Assembly (NCBI RefSeq): GCF_024741135.1
Contig: NZ_JANSUY010000027.1
Location: 32,288 to 96,287 of the forward strand
Reading direction: 5' to 3'
DNA: 64,000 nt
Source of the DNA: Aquiflexum gelatinilyticum
GTDB lineage: Bacteria > Bacteroidota > Bacteroidia > Cytophagales > Cyclobacteriaceae
Shown here: positions 8,208-16,578 of the stretch, in pieces
How positions within the stretch are numbered: position 1 is the first letter of the stretch
How the letters are laid out: the number at the start of each line of letters is the position of its first letter
The notes under the pieces: generated by a model
Seen by the model: the letters and a program-made list of their open reading frames with translations, nothing else
Told to the model about the DNA's origin: nothing
Database searches by the model: none
Position numbers and translations under genes: made by a program

Positions 8208-8741
8208 ATGAGAAAATTACTTTCTTTATTACTAGTGGGAGCTTTGGCTACCATTTATGCCTGTGTAGGACCTGTAGGACCTCCGGGGGTACCGGGACCT
8301 CAAGGACCACAAGGTCAGGCAGGAGTTAATATAGTTGCTGAGGCATTTGAAGTGAATGTCAATTTTACATCTGCAAATAACTATCTGGCTGTCTTTGATT
8401 TTCAGCCGCCAATTTTTGACAGCGATGTGGTCTTGATGTATGTCCGATGGGAAACAGCCAATGGCAATACAATCTGGAGGGCATTGCCTCAGACAGTCCT
8501 TTTTGATGAAGGTACTTTGATCTATAATTATGATTTCAGCAAAGATGATTTTAGCGTCTTTTTAGAAACAAATTTCGATCCTAGCCTGTTGGGAACAGAT
8601 TGGACTGCAAACCAAAGATTCAGGGTGGTAGTTGTTCCGGCGGATTTCAGTTCTAGGATTGATTACAATGATTATGAAGGAGTGGTCAAAATGCTTGGAC
8701 TTTCCGAAAGCGATTTTGTGAAACTCGAAGCAAGAAAATAA
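8208..8741 (+). CDS. Lipoprotein with a short collagen-like repeat
   Basis: 177 residues. The lipoprotein signal ends at 'ATIYAC' (Cys19). Immediately after it comes a perfect Gly-X-Y run: glycines at 21, 24, 27, 30, 33, 36 and 39 with prolines and glutamines between them. The remaining about 135 residues are a globular acidic domain rich in aromatic residues ('VVLMYVRWETANGNTIWRALPQ'). Collagen-like stretches placed right after a lipid anchor are seen in surface lipoproteins of Bacteroidota and may act as a stalk or trimerising segment; the role here is unknown. A strong terminator follows. Confidence 0.85.
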   Translation: MRKLLSLLLVGALATIYACVGPVGPPGVPGPQGPQGQAGVNIVAEAFEVNVNFTSANNYLAVFDFQPPIFDSDVVLMYVRWETANGNTIWRALPQTVLFDEGTLIYNYDFSKDDFSVFLETNFDPSLLGTDWTANQRFRVVVVPADFSSRIDYNDYEGVVKMLGLSESDFVKLEARK

Positions 8742-8751
8742 AATTCAAAAG

Positions 8752-8775
8752 CCTCCAAATCGGAGGTTTTTTTTT
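8752..8775 (+). terminator. Rho-independent terminator
   Basis: CCTCC/GGAGG stem (8752-8756 with 8762-8766) followed by nine consecutive T. It ends the transcript of the collagen-like lipoprotein gene. Confidence 0.8.
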
Positions 8776-8948
8776 GCTTTTGAATCATCCAAATGTACCC
8801 CAACTCCGTAAATCGGAATATAAAAAATAGGGCTTATGAACTCAAAATTGGTTTTTTAATGAAAAGGAGTGTTATTTTCTTTGACAAAGTCTTTTATAAG
8901 TTTTCTATCCTTACCTCCTAATTCAAATTGGGATTCTATATTTGCAGC

Positions 8949-9974
8949 ATGCAATTGAAGAATGATTTATTGATACGTGCCGCAAAAGGCGAAAAAGTAG
9001 AAAGAACCCCTGTGTGGCTGATGCGACAGGCAGGAAGGATTCTTCCTGAATACCGGGCAGTCCGTGAAAGTGTGAGCGGTTTTATTGAATTGGCTCAGAC
9101 ACCGGAATTGGCGGCTGAGGTGACCATACAGCCGGTGGATATTTTAGACGTTGATGCGGCGATTATTTTTTCAGATATTTTGGTGATTCCTGAAGCCATG
9201 GGATTGCCCTATGAAATGCAGGAAAAGCGAGGGCCTTGGTTTCCAGAGACTGTAAAGGATGTTTCTGACTTAAAGAAACTGAGGATTGCTGATGGAGTTG
9301 ATGACCTCAGCTACGTAATCGAAGCGATCAAAATCACCAAAAAAGCACTGAACGGCAGGGTTCCGTTGATAGGATTTGCCGGAGCGCCTTGGACGATTTT
9401 CGCTTATATGGTCGAAGGGTCAGGAAGCAAGACTTTTTCCAAGTCCAGGGCGATGCTATATACCCAACCGGAGTTTTCGCATCAACTGCTGCAGATGATT
9501 ACTGACAGCACGATCAACTACCTGAAAGCACAGGTTGCGGCAGGTGCTAACCTCGTGCAGATATTTGACAGTTGGGCAGGAATCTTACCTCCAAATCATT
9601 ACCTCGAATTCTCCCTTCCCTATATCTCACAAATCTGCGATGTCATCCAAAATGTACCGACAACGGTTTTTGCGAAAGGTGCTTTTTTTGCAAGAAAAGA
9701 AATGGCCGGACTGAATTGCGACACCATAGGATTGGATTGGAATATGGGGATAGCTGAATCAAGAGATATCATCGGTCCCAATAAAACCTTGCAGGGAAAT
9801 TTGGATCCTGCTGCACTTTATGGCTCTGCCAAAGAAGTGGAAGCAGCCACGAGACTGATGATGGACCAATTCAAAGGGACTAGGCACATCGCAAACCTTG
9901 GTCATGGCGTCTATCCTGACATTGATCCCGAGATGGTAAAAGTGTTTATTGAGACAGTGAAAAATTATTCCTAA
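8949..9974 (+). CDS. hemE: Uroporphyrinogen decarboxylase HemE
   Basis: 341 residues from the ATG at 8949. It converts uroporphyrinogen III to coproporphyrinogen III in heme synthesis. The signature '[16 protein letters not shown]' near the N-terminus and '[16 protein letters not shown]' are clear, as are 'QIFDSWAG' and the C-terminal '[15 protein letters not shown]'. An upstream in-frame ATG at 8928 would add seven non-conserved residues; the family normally starts close to the '[13 protein letters not shown]' helix, so 8949 is chosen. No other heme gene is adjacent, so it appears to be monocistronic. Confidence 0.95.
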   Translation: MQLKNDLLIRAAKGEKVERTPVWLMRQAGRILPEYRAVRESVSGFIELAQTPELAAEVTIQPVDILDVDAAIIFSDILVIPEAMGLPYEMQEKRGPWFPETVKDVSDLKKLRIADGVDDLSYVIEAIKITKKALNGRVPLIGFAGAPWTIFAYMVEGSGSKTFSKSRAMLYTQPEFSHQLLQMITDSTINYLKAQVAAGANLVQIFDSWAGILPPNHYLEFSLPYISQICDVIQNVPTTVFAKGAFFARKEMAGLNCDTIGLDWNMGIAESRDIIGPNKTLQGNLDPAALYGSAKEVEAATRLMMDQFKGTRHIANLGHGVYPDIDPEMVKVFIETVKNYS

Positions 9975-9990
9975 TCATAAGGAAACTTTA

Positions 9991-10036
9991 TTTACCGCAA
10001 TGGACGCAAAGGTTTCGCAAGGGTCGCAATGGACTC
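9991..10036. repeat. Family B CGCAAAG-type intergenic repeat (degenerate copy)
   Basis: Tract reading ACCGCAATGGACGCAAAGG then TTCGCAAGGGTCGCAATGG, made of imperfect 9-12 bp units. It resembles tracts at 24033 and 60094. It lies between the convergent hemE and MOSC genes. Confidence 0.6.
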
Positions 10037-10084
10037 AAAATTAGGCCGGCGGAGTTGTAAGTGGGCGACCAGAATACGCTATCC

Positions 10085-10885
10085 CTATTTCAAAAACGGA
10101 ACCACCTCATCCCCTACCTTAACCTTGTCTCCTTTAAGTAAAAGCAAATTTTGGCCAAACATCACCTTATTGTCAAAAGTCCTGAATGTTGCCAAGGTCT
10201 TTAAGGGCTCTTTGCCTTTTTCAGCCGTTTCCTGATTGACTGTCGTCATCACGCAGCGGGCGCAGGGTTTGGTGATTTTAAATTCAGCCTCCCCTACTTT
10301 GATTTTGTCCCAAGCATCATCTTCAAAAGGTAATCCTCCCGAAAAAACAAGATTTGGCCTGAACCTGTCCATGGGGACAGGTTTCTCCAGTTTTGCATTA
10401 AGCCCATCCAACGAAGCCTGACCTATCAAGAGATATGGCATGGCATCAGCAAAACCAACAGATTCATTGTTGACCGCATATTTAGGAGACAATTTCCTTT
10501 TAGTGGATTCAGGCATGATGACCAAATCACATTCCATTCCAAGGATTTCTGAAAACCATTTGCTGACTTTTTCTCCCACTATCTGACCGATTACCTCATC
10601 TTCCCATACCTGAACAGACTTAAAAATTTCAGATTGGGGGAGAAACGGAATTTGAATCCTATATACGTTGTCTTTTTTATGGAAAACCAAAAGACCTTGT
10701 TCCCCAACCTCTACCTGTAAAAGTGCCATTTCAGGAAAAGTCCTTTGGGACAGAAACATCCCCTCTTTATCTACCAACATCCACCTCCGGTCAAATTTCA
10801 ATCCCCTCTCTTCCAGTTTAGATTCTTCTAACCTGATGCCTCCAAGTGATTTGATGGGATAAATATAGATGTCTTGTAGCTGCAT
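10085..10885 (-). CDS. MOSC domain-containing protein
   Basis: 266 residues. The N-terminal MOSC beta-barrel domain begins 'LQDIYIYPIKSLGGI' and the C-terminal MOSC domain contains 'RFRPNLVFSGGLPFEDDAW' and the conserved cysteine in 'KPCARCVMTTVNQETAEKG' (CxRC). This arrangement matches the YcbX/mARC-type molybdenum-cofactor sulfurase C-terminal family, whose members bind molybdenum cofactor and reduce N-hydroxylated compounds. There is no fused ferredoxin domain as in E. coli YcbX, so an unidentified electron donor would be needed. Confidence 0.9.
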   Translation of the reverse strand: MQLQDIYIYPIKSLGGIRLEESKLEERGLKFDRRWMLVDKEGMFLSQRTFPEMALLQVEVGEQGLLVFHKKDNVYRIQIPFLPQSEIFKSVQVWEDEVIGQIVGEKVSKWFSEILGMECDLVIMPESTKRKLSPKYAVNNESVGFADAMPYLLIGQASLDGLNAKLEKPVPMDRFRPNLVFSGGLPFEDDAWDKIKVGEAEFKITKPCARCVMTTVNQETAEKGKEPLKTLATFRTFDNKVMFGQNLLLLKGDKVKVGDEVVPFLK

Positions 10886-10995
10886 TATGTTTTAAAATGG
10901 ATTAAACGGCTGATATTCTTTGATTTTAGCAAATTAAAATCCAAAGGTAAGAAGTCTTTCAGGGGTTAAAATGTTTACCTCTTGAAACAAAAAAT

Positions 10996-11232
10996 CTAAT
11001 TCCATTCCTTGAGTCTATCGGGAATTTCTTGGGGAATAAATTTGGTAACAATGTTCCTAATTGGATTGCCCTCACCATTACTCCAAGCATAGAAAGGATT
11101 AAAAAGTTGGTATGCCATGGTGTTTTTGGAAGATTGATTGGAATAAAAAAAAGCGGTACCAATGCAAATCAGGAAGACGAGCACCCATTTTTTTCTTTCA
11201 TGGTTTCTTTTCTTAGTATCCAAAACCTTCAT
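10996..11232 (-). CDS. Small single-pass membrane protein, hypothetical
   Basis: 78 residues from the ATG at 11230-11232; the frame is open to 11271 but the extra residues lack sense. A lysine/arginine-rich start (MKVLDTKKRNHERKK) precedes one hydrophobic segment (about 16-31), giving an inside-positive topology. The rest is polar. No family recognised. A competing open frame on the + strand (11029-11286) covers the same DNA; this strand is preferred because of its membrane topology and because it lies just upstream of, and on the same strand as, the MOSC gene. Confidence 0.45.
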   Translation of the reverse strand: MKVLDTKKRNHERKKWVLVFLICIGTAFFYSNQSSKNTMAYQLFNPFYAWSNGEGNPIRNIVTKFIPQEIPDRLKEWN

Positions 11233-11286
11233 ACGGCTAAGATACAGATAAGAATAAAAAAGTTGCATCAATTAAAGAAAAAATAA

Positions 11287-11907
11287 CAACAAAAAAATAT
11301 AAAACCACTCAGTTAAAATAGAGATAGGGAAATTTTTTGACCAGGTTCCTAAGGAAATCCACCTGATTTTCCCTCAAATGATTCATAAATATTTAGGGCT
11401 TGCTATCAAAAATTTACCTAGAAAAACAAGGCTTGTCACCTCAATTTCTCAGCTTTTCTTTCTCCAATTTCCTTCGATAAAACGGACGTTTTTTCACTTC
11501 AATCTTGCCAAAAGCTGATCAAAATAAAACCAATGTAAATTCCTGATTATTGATGATTTAGACCTTAAAAACTCCAAATGCAAAAATAAGCTTGCTCAAT
11601 GGTAATATGGTACAGCATCCTGTTTATTTACCCAAACGATTAATTTTAACAGCCAATTTTCACATTTTTAATAAAATTGAAAAATTTTAAGTATTCGAAA
11701 AATTCAAACGTTTTCGGTTGCTGATTCTATTTGTAAAAATAGATTTTGTTAACGATTAATAAAAAATAACATTATTCTGTTAACAGGCATTTGACCAAAA
11801 GCCCAAATGGCCATTTGTTAAAAATTGCAAAATATAATTTAAACATTCAATTTAGAATTGAAATCAACTACATAAACAATTTCGTTTTTTTCAAAACAAC
11901 AAACCCT
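11287..11907. other. AT-rich intergenic region upstream of susC
   Basis: About 620 bp with no convincing gene. It is strongly AT-rich from about 11630 onward, consistent with the regulatory region of the SusC/SusD block. I did not find a confident match to the Bacteroidota -7 TAnnTTTG / -33 TTTG promoter with correct spacing. The susC frame stays open in part of this region (from 11791), but that extension is Asn/Ile/Lys-rich and lies before the signal peptide. Confidence 0.5.
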
Positions 11908-14900
11908 ATGAGAAATTATTTACAAAAACTAAAGGCTTTTGCTATGGTTTCAGTACTGATGATTTTCAGTATTGCCTCGGCATTTGCTCAAGGCAGGGAG
12001 GTATCAGGAACTGTCCTGGATGCTACCTTAAGAGATCCCCTTCCGGGAGTAACAGTTCTGGTTAAAGGTACTACAAGAGGTACCACCACTGACCTGGATG
12101 GAAAATTTAAATTAGACGTACAGCCGGGAGATGCTACTTTGGTTTTCTCTTTCGTTGGCTTTACGGCACAAGAAGTAGCGATTGGAAACCAAAGTGTATT
12201 CAACATCGAATTGGCTGAGGATATCCAAAGCTTGCAGGAGGCTGTTGTAATCGGTTACGGTACACAAGACAAGAAGGAAATCACTTCAGCTGTTACGAAC
12301 GTCGGAACAGAGCAATTCAACCGTGGTAACTTCCCTAACCCAACCCAATTGCTTCAGGGTAAAGTAGCCGGTCTTTCTGTGACACGTGCAGGTGGTAACC
12401 CCAACTCACAGCCTACTTTGAGATTGAGAGGTATTTCTTCTTTCGGTGCTACGCAATCTCCCTTGATCGTATTGGATGGGGTCATCGGTGCTTCTATTGA
12501 TGCGGTCGATCCAAATGACATCGAATCTTTTGACGTATTGAAAGATGCATCTGCTGCTGCAATCTATGGTACAAGAGGGGCTGCCGGTGTGATTTTGATT
12601 ACTACCAAAAAGGGTTCTTCCAAAAAAGGGGTTTCCAATGTCACCATCAATACTTTTGGTGCAGTTGAAGTTCCTACCAACCTGATTCCTATCCTTTCTC
12701 CGGAGGAATTCGTGGCAAGAGGAGGTACAGATTATGGTTCCAGAACCGATTGGAGAGATGAAGTTACCCAGACTGCTTTGAACGGAACAGTTAATGCTTC
12801 TGTAACAGGCGGTTTTGAAAACACCAACTACCTTGCTTCTGTCAACTACCGTAATAACGACGGTATCGTAAAAGGAACTAACAGGGAAACACTCAACACC
12901 CGTTTCAACTTGAACCATGGTGCATTGCAAAACAGGTTGAGAATGAATATGGGATTGGCATATACGCAGACAAATACAACTGATGTAAATGGTGAAGCGG
13001 TAAGATATGCTACTATTTACAACCCAACTGCTCCTATCTTTGAAAGAGACTTTATCGGCACAGGTGAATCAACTGTCGACAGAGATACTCGTATTGCAAA
13101 TGCAAACAGGGATTTTGGTGGTTATTTCCAAAGACCGTTGTTTGATTATTTCAACCCAGTTGCTTTGATCAATCAACAAAAATTCACAAACGACATTAAG
13201 AGTGCGATATATTCTTACAGAATGGAATATGACTTGAGTGATAAATTTATCATCGCAACACAGTTTTCAGAAGATAGATTGTCAGTCAATTCTACAGAGT
13301 TTTTCTCTTATCAGGATTATAATGTCGGTTTTGGTAGAAGTGGTTCTGCGGGTCAAAGTTTATTTAACAGAACAACCAGTATTTGGAATGGAACCATCAG
13401 ATTCCAAGATGAAATTTTTGACAAAATGGATTTCACGTTCTTGGGAGGTGCTGAAACCCAGATCTTCAATGAAAACGGTTTTAACGCTTCATCTTCAAGA
13501 TTTCTATTTGACCAAGGTGCAAACAACCTAGGTGCAGGTGGTCTAAGATTCGGTCCGGGCACAGGCATGGGTTCATTTGCTACTAGAGCGGTTTTGAATT
13601 CTGTGTTTGGAAGGGCAAACTTTAACTACAACAATACTTATTTCTTCTCTGCCTCAGTAAGGGCTGAGACTTATTCAGGATTTGGTAAAGAAAACCAAAC
13701 CGGTATCTTCCCTGCAGTAACCGCAGGTGCTGATTTGACGCAGGTTTTGGACATGGGGCCATTCAGCCAATTCAAGCCAAGAGTCTCTTTGGGTGTTGTA
13801 GGTCAGTTGCCTCCTTCCCCAACATTGGCTTTGGGTATCTTCGGGAACGGTAATAGAATCCCTTTGAACCTTGCAGAGCCAATCAACTCTGTATTTGTGG
13901 GAGTTAACCAACTTTCAAACCCTAACCCTCAGTTGAAGTGGGAAACAACCCAAGAATTGAACTTCGGTTTGGATTATGCTTTATTGAATGGTAAAATCAC
14001 AGGTACGATGGATTACTGGAGAAGAAACATCTCTGACTTGTTGTTCAACACACAAGTTCCTGTAGGTGCTCCAAATGAATTCCTTCCAGGCAACTTCTAC
14101 ACCGCCACCACCATTTGGGCGAATATCGCTGATCTTTCAAGTGCAGGTTTTGAGTTCTTAGTAAATGTCAATAATATAAAATTGGGTGCTGTCAATTGGA
14201 ATCCTTCTGCGAATTTCACGATCTATAGAAGAACAACTATCGATCGAATCGGCGTTGGTTCTATCAGCCTTCCTGAAATCCGTCAGGCAACTCCAGGATC
14301 TCCGGGACAAAACAATAACGAAATCGTCTGGAACAGAGTGGGTGAGGAAATCGGTAATTTCTATGGACCGAAATTCTTGGGCTTGACCGAAAACGGAGAG
14401 TACATCCTCAGCACAGAAAGACCTGAAGAATTTGAGAACTTAGGAAATGGACTTCCTACGGCTGACTTTGGTTTTTCTAACTCATTCTCTTACAAAAACT
14501 GGGATTTGAATTTCTTACTAAGAGGTAGTGTTGGCCACTTGATCTACAACTCTTTCAGAGGTTTCTATGAAAATGCTGATGGCGCTTCTAATACTTGGAA
14601 CTCTGTTGTGACCAAAAATACGCCAACCAACCCACTTGTTACATCTACACCAACATTCTCTGACCTTTATCTGGAAAGAGGAGACTTTGTAAGGTTGGAC
14701 AACTTGCAGTTGGGCTATAACCTTCCTGTCAAATCTGCTGCAATCAGCAATTTCAGGTTGTATGCAGGTGTTCAAAACCTTTTTACGATCACTCAGTTTT
14801 CAGGTGTAGATCCTGAAGTTAGATGGACAGATGATGGAAATCCATTAGCTCCTGGTATCGAAAGAAGAAATACTTATTTCGTGCCTAGAACCTGGACCGC

Positions 14901-14925
14901 AGGTTTAACCTTTACATTAAAATAA
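11908..14925 (+). CDS. SusC/RagA-type TonB-dependent outer-membrane transporter
   Basis: 1,005 residues from the ATG at 11908, which begins a proper signal peptide (MRNYLQKLKAFAMVSVLM ... SAFAQG). Domains in order: a carboxypeptidase-regulatory-like domain (about 27-108, 'VSGTVLDATLRDPLPGVTVLVKG'), the TonB-dependent plug with the SusC hallmark 'LQGKVAGLSV' and 'LRLRGISSFG' (about 115-235), and a long beta-barrel ending 'PRTWTAGLTFTLK'. SusC proteins import large ligands across the outer membrane with the SusD lid encoded next door. No FecR/sigma pair is adjacent. The ligand is not inferable from sequence; no glycoside hydrolase is linked on the same strand, which argues against a simple polysaccharide locus. 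Confidence 0.95.
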   Translation: MRNYLQKLKAFAMVSVLMIFSIASAFAQGREVSGTVLDATLRDPLPGVTVLVKGTTRGTTTDLDGKFKLDVQPGDATLVFSFVGFTAQEVAIGNQSVFNIELAEDIQSLQEAVVIGYGTQDKKEITSAVTNVGTEQFNRGNFPNPTQLLQGKVAGLSVTRAGGNPNSQPTLRLRGISSFGATQSPLIVLDGVIGASIDAVDPNDIESFDVLKDASAAAIYGTRGAAGVILITTKKGSSKKGVSNVTINTFGAVEVPTNLIPILSPEEFVARGGTDYGSRTDWRDEVTQTALNGTVNASVTGGFENTNYLASVNYRNNDGIVKGTNRETLNTRFNLNHGALQNRLRMNMGLAYTQTNTTDVNGEAVRYATIYNPTAPIFERDFIGTGESTVDRDTRIANANRDFGGYFQRPLFDYFNPVALINQQKFTNDIKSAIYSYRMEYDLSDKFIIATQFSEDRLSVNSTEFFSYQDYNVGFGRSGSAGQSLFNRTTSIWNGTIRFQDEIFDKMDFTFLGGAETQIFNENGFNASSSRFLFDQGANNLGAGGLRFGPGTGMGSFATRAVLNSVFGRANFNYNNTYFFSASVRAETYSGFGKENQTGIFPAVTAGADLTQVLDMGPFSQFKPRVSLGVVGQLPPSPTLALGIFGNGNRIPLNLAEPINSVFVGVNQLSNPNPQLKWETTQELNFGLDYALLNGKITGTMDYWRRNISDLLFNTQVPVGAPNEFLPGNFYTATTIWANIADLSSAGFEFLVNVNNIKLGAVNWNPSANFTIYRRTTIDRIGVGSISLPEIRQATPGSPGQNNNEIVWNRVGEEIGNFYGPKFLGLTENGEYILSTERPEEFENLGNGLPTADFGFSNSFSYKNWDLNFLLRGSVGHLIYNSFRGFYENADGASNTWNSVVTKNTPTNPLVTSTPTFSDLYLERGDFVRLDNLQLGYNLPVKSAAISNFRLYAGVQNLFTITQFSGVDPEVRWTDDGNPLAPGIERRNTYFVPRTWTAGLTFTLK

Positions 14926-14943
14926 CATAAACTCAAAATAAAT

Positions 14944-16461
14944 ATGTTACGATCAATTAAATCATTATTTGTTGGAGGTCTCGTGGCAGTATCCATGGGA
15001 TCATGCTGGGAATTGGAACAGGAAGTTCTGACTGGGGTAACCCAAGAAGATTTGGCAAATAGCCCACGTCCCGAGTTGATTGAAGTACTGAAGCAATCTG
15101 CTTATGCTGCCGTAGTCGGCAACTGGGGAGGTCACGGAGGTATGTACAGTATCAACGAAGTTTCATCTGACCAATTGGCAATTCCTCAAAAAGGGGCTGA
15201 CTGGGAAGATGGAGGTATTTGGCTAAGAAACCACAGACATACATGGGCTGTTGGTGACGGAGCTTACAACGGTGCTTGGCAATATTGCTTCAGAATCGTT
15301 GGTGAGACCAACTTGTTGTTGCAGCAATATCCTGATGTGGAAGCCTTGGGTGCAGAATTGAGAGTTTTGAGAGCATTGGCTTACTTGTGGTTGATTGACA
15401 ACTTCGGTAATGTGCCTATCATTGTGGAAACTGATAGAGGTGGAAATCCTCCACAGAACACAAGGGCTGAAGTTTTCGCTTTCATTGAAAGCAGCATCAA
15501 AGACAATGTGGATTTACTTCCAAAAACCAATGTGAAGACCAACTTGAACTATTGGACCGCACACATGATCTTGGCCAAGCTTTATTTAAATGCTGAGGTT
15601 TATTTGAGCACTACTCCGGGAGTATTGGATCCTTCCAAAGGAAGATGGGCTGATGCTGAAGCTGCTTTGGATGTGATCATCAATTCAGGTCAGTACAGTT
15701 TGACTCCTAATTTCTTCCAAAATTTCTCAGCTACGAATGCAAATTCAACTGAGAATATGTTTACTCTTCCTTATGACGCAAACAATGCAGGTGGTTTTAA
15801 TATCCACCACATGACATTCCATTATGTCAACCAAGCTACTTTCAACTTGGTAGAACAGCCATGGAATGGTTATACAGCCTTGGAAGAATTCTACAACAGC
15901 TTTGAAGCAGGAGACTTAAGAAAAGGTTCTTTGAGAGAAGGAATCCAAAGATCCTCTACAGGAGTTGACTTGATAGATGCCTCCGCTGAAGCTGGAGATC
16001 CTGACGGACCCGTTGTAAACTTTACTCCTGAAATCAATCAATTGGCTCCAAATGCTTTCAGACAAGCCGGAACCAGAATCAACAAATTTGAAGTTCCACT
16101 TGGATCTGCAAACAGCTTGAACAACGACTTCCCGATCTTCAGATATGGTGATGTCATCTTGATGAAAGCAGAATGCGCATGGAAACTCGGAAGGACCGCA
16201 GACGCCATTGCTTTGGTAAATCAGATCAGAACAAGATCTTCAGCGCCTGCTTTGACTACTTTGGATGCTGATATCTTATTGGCAGAAAGAGGAAAAGAAT
16301 TCTTTGCTGAAGGCCAAAGAAGATCTGATTTGATTAGATTCGGAAAATACACTGCTGCATGGTGGGAGAAGCCTGCTTCTCAGCCCTTCAGAACATTGTT
16401 CCCGATTCCTCAAGGACAGCTTCAGGCTAATCCAAACCTGACACAAAATCCTGGATATTAA
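14944..16461 (+). CDS. SusD/RagB-type substrate-binding lipoprotein
   Basis: 505 residues, starting 18 bp after susC. The lipoprotein signal ends at 'SMGSC' (Cys21). SusD features include the N-terminal TPR-like helices ('AELRVLRALAYLWLIDNFGNVPIIVE'), the middle 'YNSFEAGDLRKGSL', and the C-terminal 'IFRYGDVILMKAECAWKLG ... RGKEFFAEGQRRSDLIRFGKY ... LFPIPQGQLQANPNLTQNPGY', which is diagnostic for RagB/SusD. It sits on the cell surface as the lid of the SusC channel and binds substrate. A perfect hairpin terminator follows at 16488. Confidence 0.95.
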   Translation: MLRSIKSLFVGGLVAVSMGSCWELEQEVLTGVTQEDLANSPRPELIEVLKQSAYAAVVGNWGGHGGMYSINEVSSDQLAIPQKGADWEDGGIWLRNHRHTWAVGDGAYNGAWQYCFRIVGETNLLLQQYPDVEALGAELRVLRALAYLWLIDNFGNVPIIVETDRGGNPPQNTRAEVFAFIESSIKDNVDLLPKTNVKTNLNYWTAHMILAKLYLNAEVYLSTTPGVLDPSKGRWADAEAALDVIINSGQYSLTPNFFQNFSATNANSTENMFTLPYDANNAGGFNIHHMTFHYVNQATFNLVEQPWNGYTALEEFYNSFEAGDLRKGSLREGIQRSSTGVDLIDASAEAGDPDGPVVNFTPEINQLAPNAFRQAGTRINKFEVPLGSANSLNNDFPIFRYGDVILMKAECAWKLGRTADAIALVNQIRTRSSAPALTTLDADILLAERGKEFFAEGQRRSDLIRFGKYTAAWWEKPASQPFRTLFPIPQGQLQANPNLTQNPGY

Positions 16462-16487
16462 TCCAAATATTTTGATATTACAATGAT

Positions 16488-16518
16488 AAAAGAAGTGCAC
16501 ATCCGTGCACTTCTTTTT
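16488..16518 (+). terminator. Strong hairpin terminator after susD
   Basis: A perfect 13-bp stem (16488-16500 with 16505-16517) around ATCC, with flanking A and T runs. It separates susCD from the ASPIC/UnbV genes and so predicts that susCD is transcribed at a higher level than the downstream genes, or that they have their own promoter. It also rules out the possible upstream start at 16483 for the next gene, which lies in the hairpin. Confidence 0.85.
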
Positions 16519-16578
16519 GATTTAATGGATACCTTCGGATTAGAAAACAGAACCCAATCGCATATTAACCCTTCCAAA

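Noticed and set aside
11029..11286. Open frame on the + strand opposite the small membrane protein
   Set aside because: Basic, no recognisable motif or signal; the - strand frame has a sensible single-pass topology and lies with its same-strand neighbour.
11700..11790. Bacteroidota promoter for susC
   Set aside because: TTCTATTTG near 11726 has one mismatch to TAnnTTTG and no TTTG at the right distance upstream.
16483..16578. In-frame upstream start adding 32 residues to ASPIC/UnbV paralog 1
   Set aside because: It begins in the susD terminator hairpin and precedes the lipoprotein signal; the ATG at 16579 gives a standard lipobox.
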